From CALKWS01 sp048594865 (GTDB taxonomy: Bacteria; Actinomycetota; Actinomycetes; Actinomycetales; Beutenbergiaceae): a stretch of 15,351 nt of DNA. The stretch is taken from contig JBMDWZ010000329.1 of NCBI GenBank assembly GCA_048594865.1, positions 1 through 15,351 on the forward strand, written 5' to 3'. The position numbers and the translations under genes were made by a program. Shown here piece after piece: positions 13,835-15,351 of this stretch. Under the pieces are notes generated by a model, which worked only from the letters and a program-made list of their open reading frames with translations, did not search any database and was not told the DNA's origin. The stretch's first letter is position 1. Every line of letters begins with the position of its first letter.

Positions 13835-14674
13835 ATGACCAAAACCATCGTGATCACCGGGGGCAGCGACGGAATCGGGGCGGCCGCGGCGCGCGCGTTG
13901 TGTAACCAGGGGCATCGGGTGGTGATCGTTGGCCGGTCAGCCAGCAAGACGGCGAAGGTGGCCCAGGAGCTCGAAGTCCCCTTTCACATCGCCGACTTCT
14001 CCAGCCTGGACCAGGTGCGTGGGCTGGGTGAGGACCTGGCGTCGGCCCATTCGCGCATCGACGTGCTGGCGAACAATGCCGGCGGGATGATGAACGAGAT
14101 CCGTACGACGGCCGATGGCTTCGAGGCCACGTTTCAGGTGAACCACCTGGCACCCTTCCTGCTCACTCATGTGTTGATGGACACACTGCAGCGCTCCAAT
14201 GCGACCGTGATTCAGACGGCGAGCGTGGCGGCCAGACTGAAGGGTCGCCTGGATCTCACCGACTTGGAACGGCCGCAGGGGTCCACCACGTTTCGGGTGT
14301 ACGGGGCGGCGAAACTCGCCAACATCCTGTTCACCTCCGAGTTGAACCGCCGCTTCGGTGATCGCGGGATCGCGACGGCGAGCTTTCACCCCGGAGTGGT
14401 GGCCTCGAGTTTTGGTCTGGATATCACCAGCAGCCCGATGGGTCCGCTGCTCGCCAATCCGCTGGTGCGGCGGATCGTCCGCACTCCCGAGCAGGGGGCC
14501 GACCAGTTGGTGTGGCTCGCCACCACCGCACCGGGCGAGGAGTGGATCAGCGGCGGGTACTACGAGAAGCGGCGCCAGCCGCGCAAGGTGAACACTCAGG
14601 CCACGGATCCCGCGGCCGCGGCGGCACTGTGGGACCGCTCGGAGGAGATGCTCGCGGCGCATCTGATGCGCTAA
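13835..14674 (+). CDS. Short-chain dehydrogenase/reductase, substrate unknown
   Basis: This encodes a 279-residue classical-fold SDR of the retinol-dehydrogenase-like type, which would use NAD(P)H to reduce or oxidise an alcohol/ketone. The cofactor motif TGGSDGIG is at 8-15 and NNAG at 80-83. The catalytic set is Asn103 (QVNHL), Ser130 (QTASVAA), Tyr156 and Lys160 (YGAAK). HPGVV (185-189) is the conserved post-catalytic loop. Arg34 in VGRS after beta-2 suggests NADP(H) preference (inference). The ATG at 13835 is chosen because the family starts MTKTIVITGG; an ATG 33 bases upstream would add an atypical extension. No ribosome site is visible, and a TACACT hexamer supports a leaderless start. 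The next gene downstream is tRNA-Pro on the opposite strand. Confidence 0.92.
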   Translation: MTKTIVITGGSDGIGAAAARALCNQGHRVVIVGRSASKTAKVAQELEVPFHIADFSSLDQVRGLGEDLASAHSRIDVLANNAGGMMNEIRTTADGFEATFQVNHLAPFLLTHVLMDTLQRSNATVIQTASVAARLKGRLDLTDLERPQGSTTFRVYGAAKLANILFTSELNRRFGDRGIATASFHPGVVASSFGLDITSSPMGPLLANPLVRRIVRTPEQGADQLVWLATTAPGEEWISGGYYEKRRQPRKVNTQATDPAAAAALWDRSEEMLAAHLMR

Positions 14675-14733
14675 CGGTCGGCTGGCTCGGTTCTACATGC
14701 GCCCCAGCTGGCGCGGTACTGCCTAAGAAAAAG

Positions 14734-14807
14734 TCGGGATGACAGGATTCGAACCTGCGACCTTCCGCTCCCAAAGCGGACGCGCTACCAACCTGCGCCA
14801 CATCCCG
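14734..14807 (-). tRNA. tRNA-Pro (anticodon UGG)
   Basis: The minus strand folds as a 74-base cloverleaf. The acceptor stem is CGGGATG/CATCCCG with discriminator A. The anticodon loop is TTTGGGA on a TCCGC/GCGGA stem, and the T-arm contains GGTTCGAATCC. The anticodon TGG with G37 identifies proline. CCA is not encoded. A run CTTTTTCTT follows almost immediately and could act as a termination tract. Confidence 0.95.
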
Positions 14808-14821
14808 GATACCGCCTCAGC

Positions 14822-14827
14822 AGTGTA
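14822..14827 (-). promoter_or_regulatory. Candidate -10 element for tRNA-Pro
   Basis: On the minus strand, TACACT lies 14 bases before the tRNA 5' end, leaving room for a short leader. No clear -35 is seen. Confidence 0.4.
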
Positions 14828-14903
14828 CCGACCTTTACGCGGGCCCATGACCAGCCAGGTGGAATCGCCGCGCGGCTGGTTCGTGATCAGCCATGAGTGC
14901 AGG

Positions 14904-14909
14904 TACAGT
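14904..14909 (+). promoter_or_regulatory. Candidate -10 element for tRNA-Gly
   Basis: TACAGT lies 9 bases before the mature tRNA-Gly 5' end, suiting a start near 14916. The -35 region is weak (TTCGTG at 14880-14885, 18 bases away). Confidence 0.4.
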
Positions 14910-14918
14910 GTTCTTCGC

Positions 14919-14992
14919 GCGGGTGTAGCTCAATGGTAGAGCCTCTGCCTTCCAAGCAGATGGTGCGAGTTCGATTCTCGTCACCCGCTCCA
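14919..14992 (+). tRNA. tRNA-Gly (anticodon UCC), CCA encoded
   Basis: The cloverleaf has acceptor stem GCGGGTG/CACCCGC with discriminator T. The D-arm is GCTCAATGGTAGAGC, and the anticodon stem CTGC/GCAG holds the loop CTTCCAA (anticodon TCC at 14951-14953). The T-arm is CGAGTTCGATTCTCG. The terminal CCA is encoded at 14990-14992. It reads GGA and GGG glycine codons. Confidence 0.96.
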
Positions 14993-14994
14993 CA

Positions 14995-15037
14995 GCCGGG
15001 ATCGTTGCAATAGCAGCGGTCCCGGCCTCTTTTGTTT
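14995..15037 (+). terminator. Rho-independent terminator of tRNA-Gly
   Basis: A 14-base-pair stem (14995-15008 with 15013-15026, two G-T wobbles) closes on the loop AATA and is followed by CTCTTTTGTTT. It starts three bases after the tRNA CCA. Confidence 0.85.
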
Positions 15038-15066
15038 CCGGGGCTATCGCGGCGCCAGAGGGCGTA

Positions 15067-15090
15067 GGTAACCCTTCTGGTAACCCTTCT
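15067..15090. repeat. Two direct copies of a 12-base repeat
   Basis: GGTAACCCTTCT occurs at 15067-15078 and again immediately at 15079-15090. It lies between the tRNA-Gly terminator and the DUF3263 stop codon, in non-coding DNA. Its function is unknown. Confidence 0.8.
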
Positions 15091-15096
15091 CGACGA

Positions 15097-15303
15097 TCAA
15101 GTCGAAACCACCAACCGGTTAAGGCGCCCAACCACCGCTGGTGCGTAGGCCAGTGCTGCGCCGTCTCTGCACAGGGCGTTCAGGCGTTGGTAGTACTGGA
15201 CCTCGGTGAGCCCGGTTGTGCGGATGGCTTCGAGCTTGCGCCCCGCGTGCCGCCATGGTCGCGACTCCACATCCAGGATCTTCTTGTCGGCGTTGGTCAG
15301 CAT
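15097..15303 (-). CDS. Small DUF3263-family protein
   Basis: This encodes a 68-residue protein matching the actinobacterial DUF3263 family: an acidic/aromatic start (ILDVESRPWRHAGRKLEAIR), the core YYQRLNALC at 37-45 and the closing VVGRLNRL (57-64). The family is predicted to be small and helical; its function is unknown, and members occur on actinobacterial chromosomes and, as I recall, in phages. The ATG at 15303 has GGAGGG just upstream. Its start overlaps the end of a reading frame entering from the right edge by 7 bases, suggesting translational coupling. The basic, helix-turn-helix-like composition would fit a DNA-binding role, but that is speculation. Confidence 0.8.
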   Translation of the reverse strand: MLTNADKKILDVESRPWRHAGRKLEAIRTTGLTEVQYYQRLNALCRDGAALAYAPAVVGRLNRLVVST

Positions 15304-15351
15304 CCGCCCTCCGTTTCTTCGTACATGGCTTGGATCATTCGGCGCTCTTTG
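15297..15351 (-). CDS. 3' end of an unidentified gene running in from the right edge
   Basis: An open frame from the window edge ends in TGA at 15297-15299, giving KERRMIQAMYEETEGGC at the C-terminus. It overlaps the DUF3263 start by 7 bases, and that gene's ribosome site lies within it. Only 17 codons are visible, so neither identity nor reality can be settled from this window. Confidence 0.35.
   Translation of the reverse strand, partial: KERRMIQAMYEETEGGC

Noticed and set aside
14699..14714. GCGCC/GGCGC stem after the dehydrogenase as a terminator
   Set aside because: The stem is only 5 pairs and no T-tract follows on the plus strand.
14850..14880. Inverted repeat ACCAGCC/GGCTGGT between the two tRNA genes
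   Set aside because: Only 7 pairs with a 17-base loop and no link to an operator or terminator; likely chance in a GC-rich region.
1..15351. CRISPR array, insertion sequence, transposase or rRNA
   Set aside because: No spaced direct-repeat array, transposase-like protein, terminal inverted repeats or rRNA sequence was seen on either strand.

Overview
The window reads as chromosomal DNA of a high-GC actinobacterium (Actinomycetota). The evidence is a tig-clpP1-clpP2 cluster with two different ClpP paralogues, a corynebacterial-type heme uptake set (HmuT/U/V, HmuO, HtaA domains), DtxR/IdeR-like iron boxes, apparent leaderless starts and a DUF3263 protein. Order and genus cannot be fixed from the sequence alone.

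Right to left on the minus strand, 15351 to 15097 holds the tail of an unidentified gene and a DUF3263 gene. A tRNA-Gly(UCC) on the plus strand (with terminator) and a divergent tRNA-Pro(UGG) follow. Next is a divergent pair: a plus-strand short-chain dehydrogenase (13835-14674) and a minus-strand SAM methyltransferase (13063-13794), separated by only 40 bases.

From 12979 down to 3285, nine minus-strand genes form one heme acquisition and degradation locus: DUF2470 protein, heme oxygenase hmuO, hmuT-hmuU-hmuV, a membrane-anchored secreted protein with a neocarzinostatin-like domain, a membrane-anchored HtaA-domain protein, a second HtaA protein fused to an actinobacterial WxL-like C-terminal domain, and a DUF916/WxLIP-type membrane-anchored protein. 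Two iron boxes sit at the head of this locus, one abutting the DUF2470 start codon and one on the hmuO promoter. The junctions from hmuT through the first HtaA gene are all 4-base stop/start overlaps, so those five genes are a tight operon. The junctions hmuO/hmuT, HtaA/HtaA-WxL and HtaA-WxL/DUF916 each carry inverted repeats.

Inferred working model: surface HtaA proteins take heme from host or environmental hemoproteins and pass it to the lipoprotein HmuT. HmuUV imports it and HmuO opens the ring to release iron, with DUF2470 as a possible accessory. The least familiar part is how the receptor is displayed. One HtaA domain seems to be held by a WxL-type cell-wall module with its presumed partner encoded next door, and both HtaA domains appear to lack the classical Tyr/His heme ligands.

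From 3105 to 171, still on the minus strand, trigger factor is followed by clpP1 and clpP2, ending in a strong terminator at about 92-132. The tig/clpP1 gap holds a perfect 16-base inverted repeat whose arms match the ClgR operator core. Bases 1-91 show no supportable gene.
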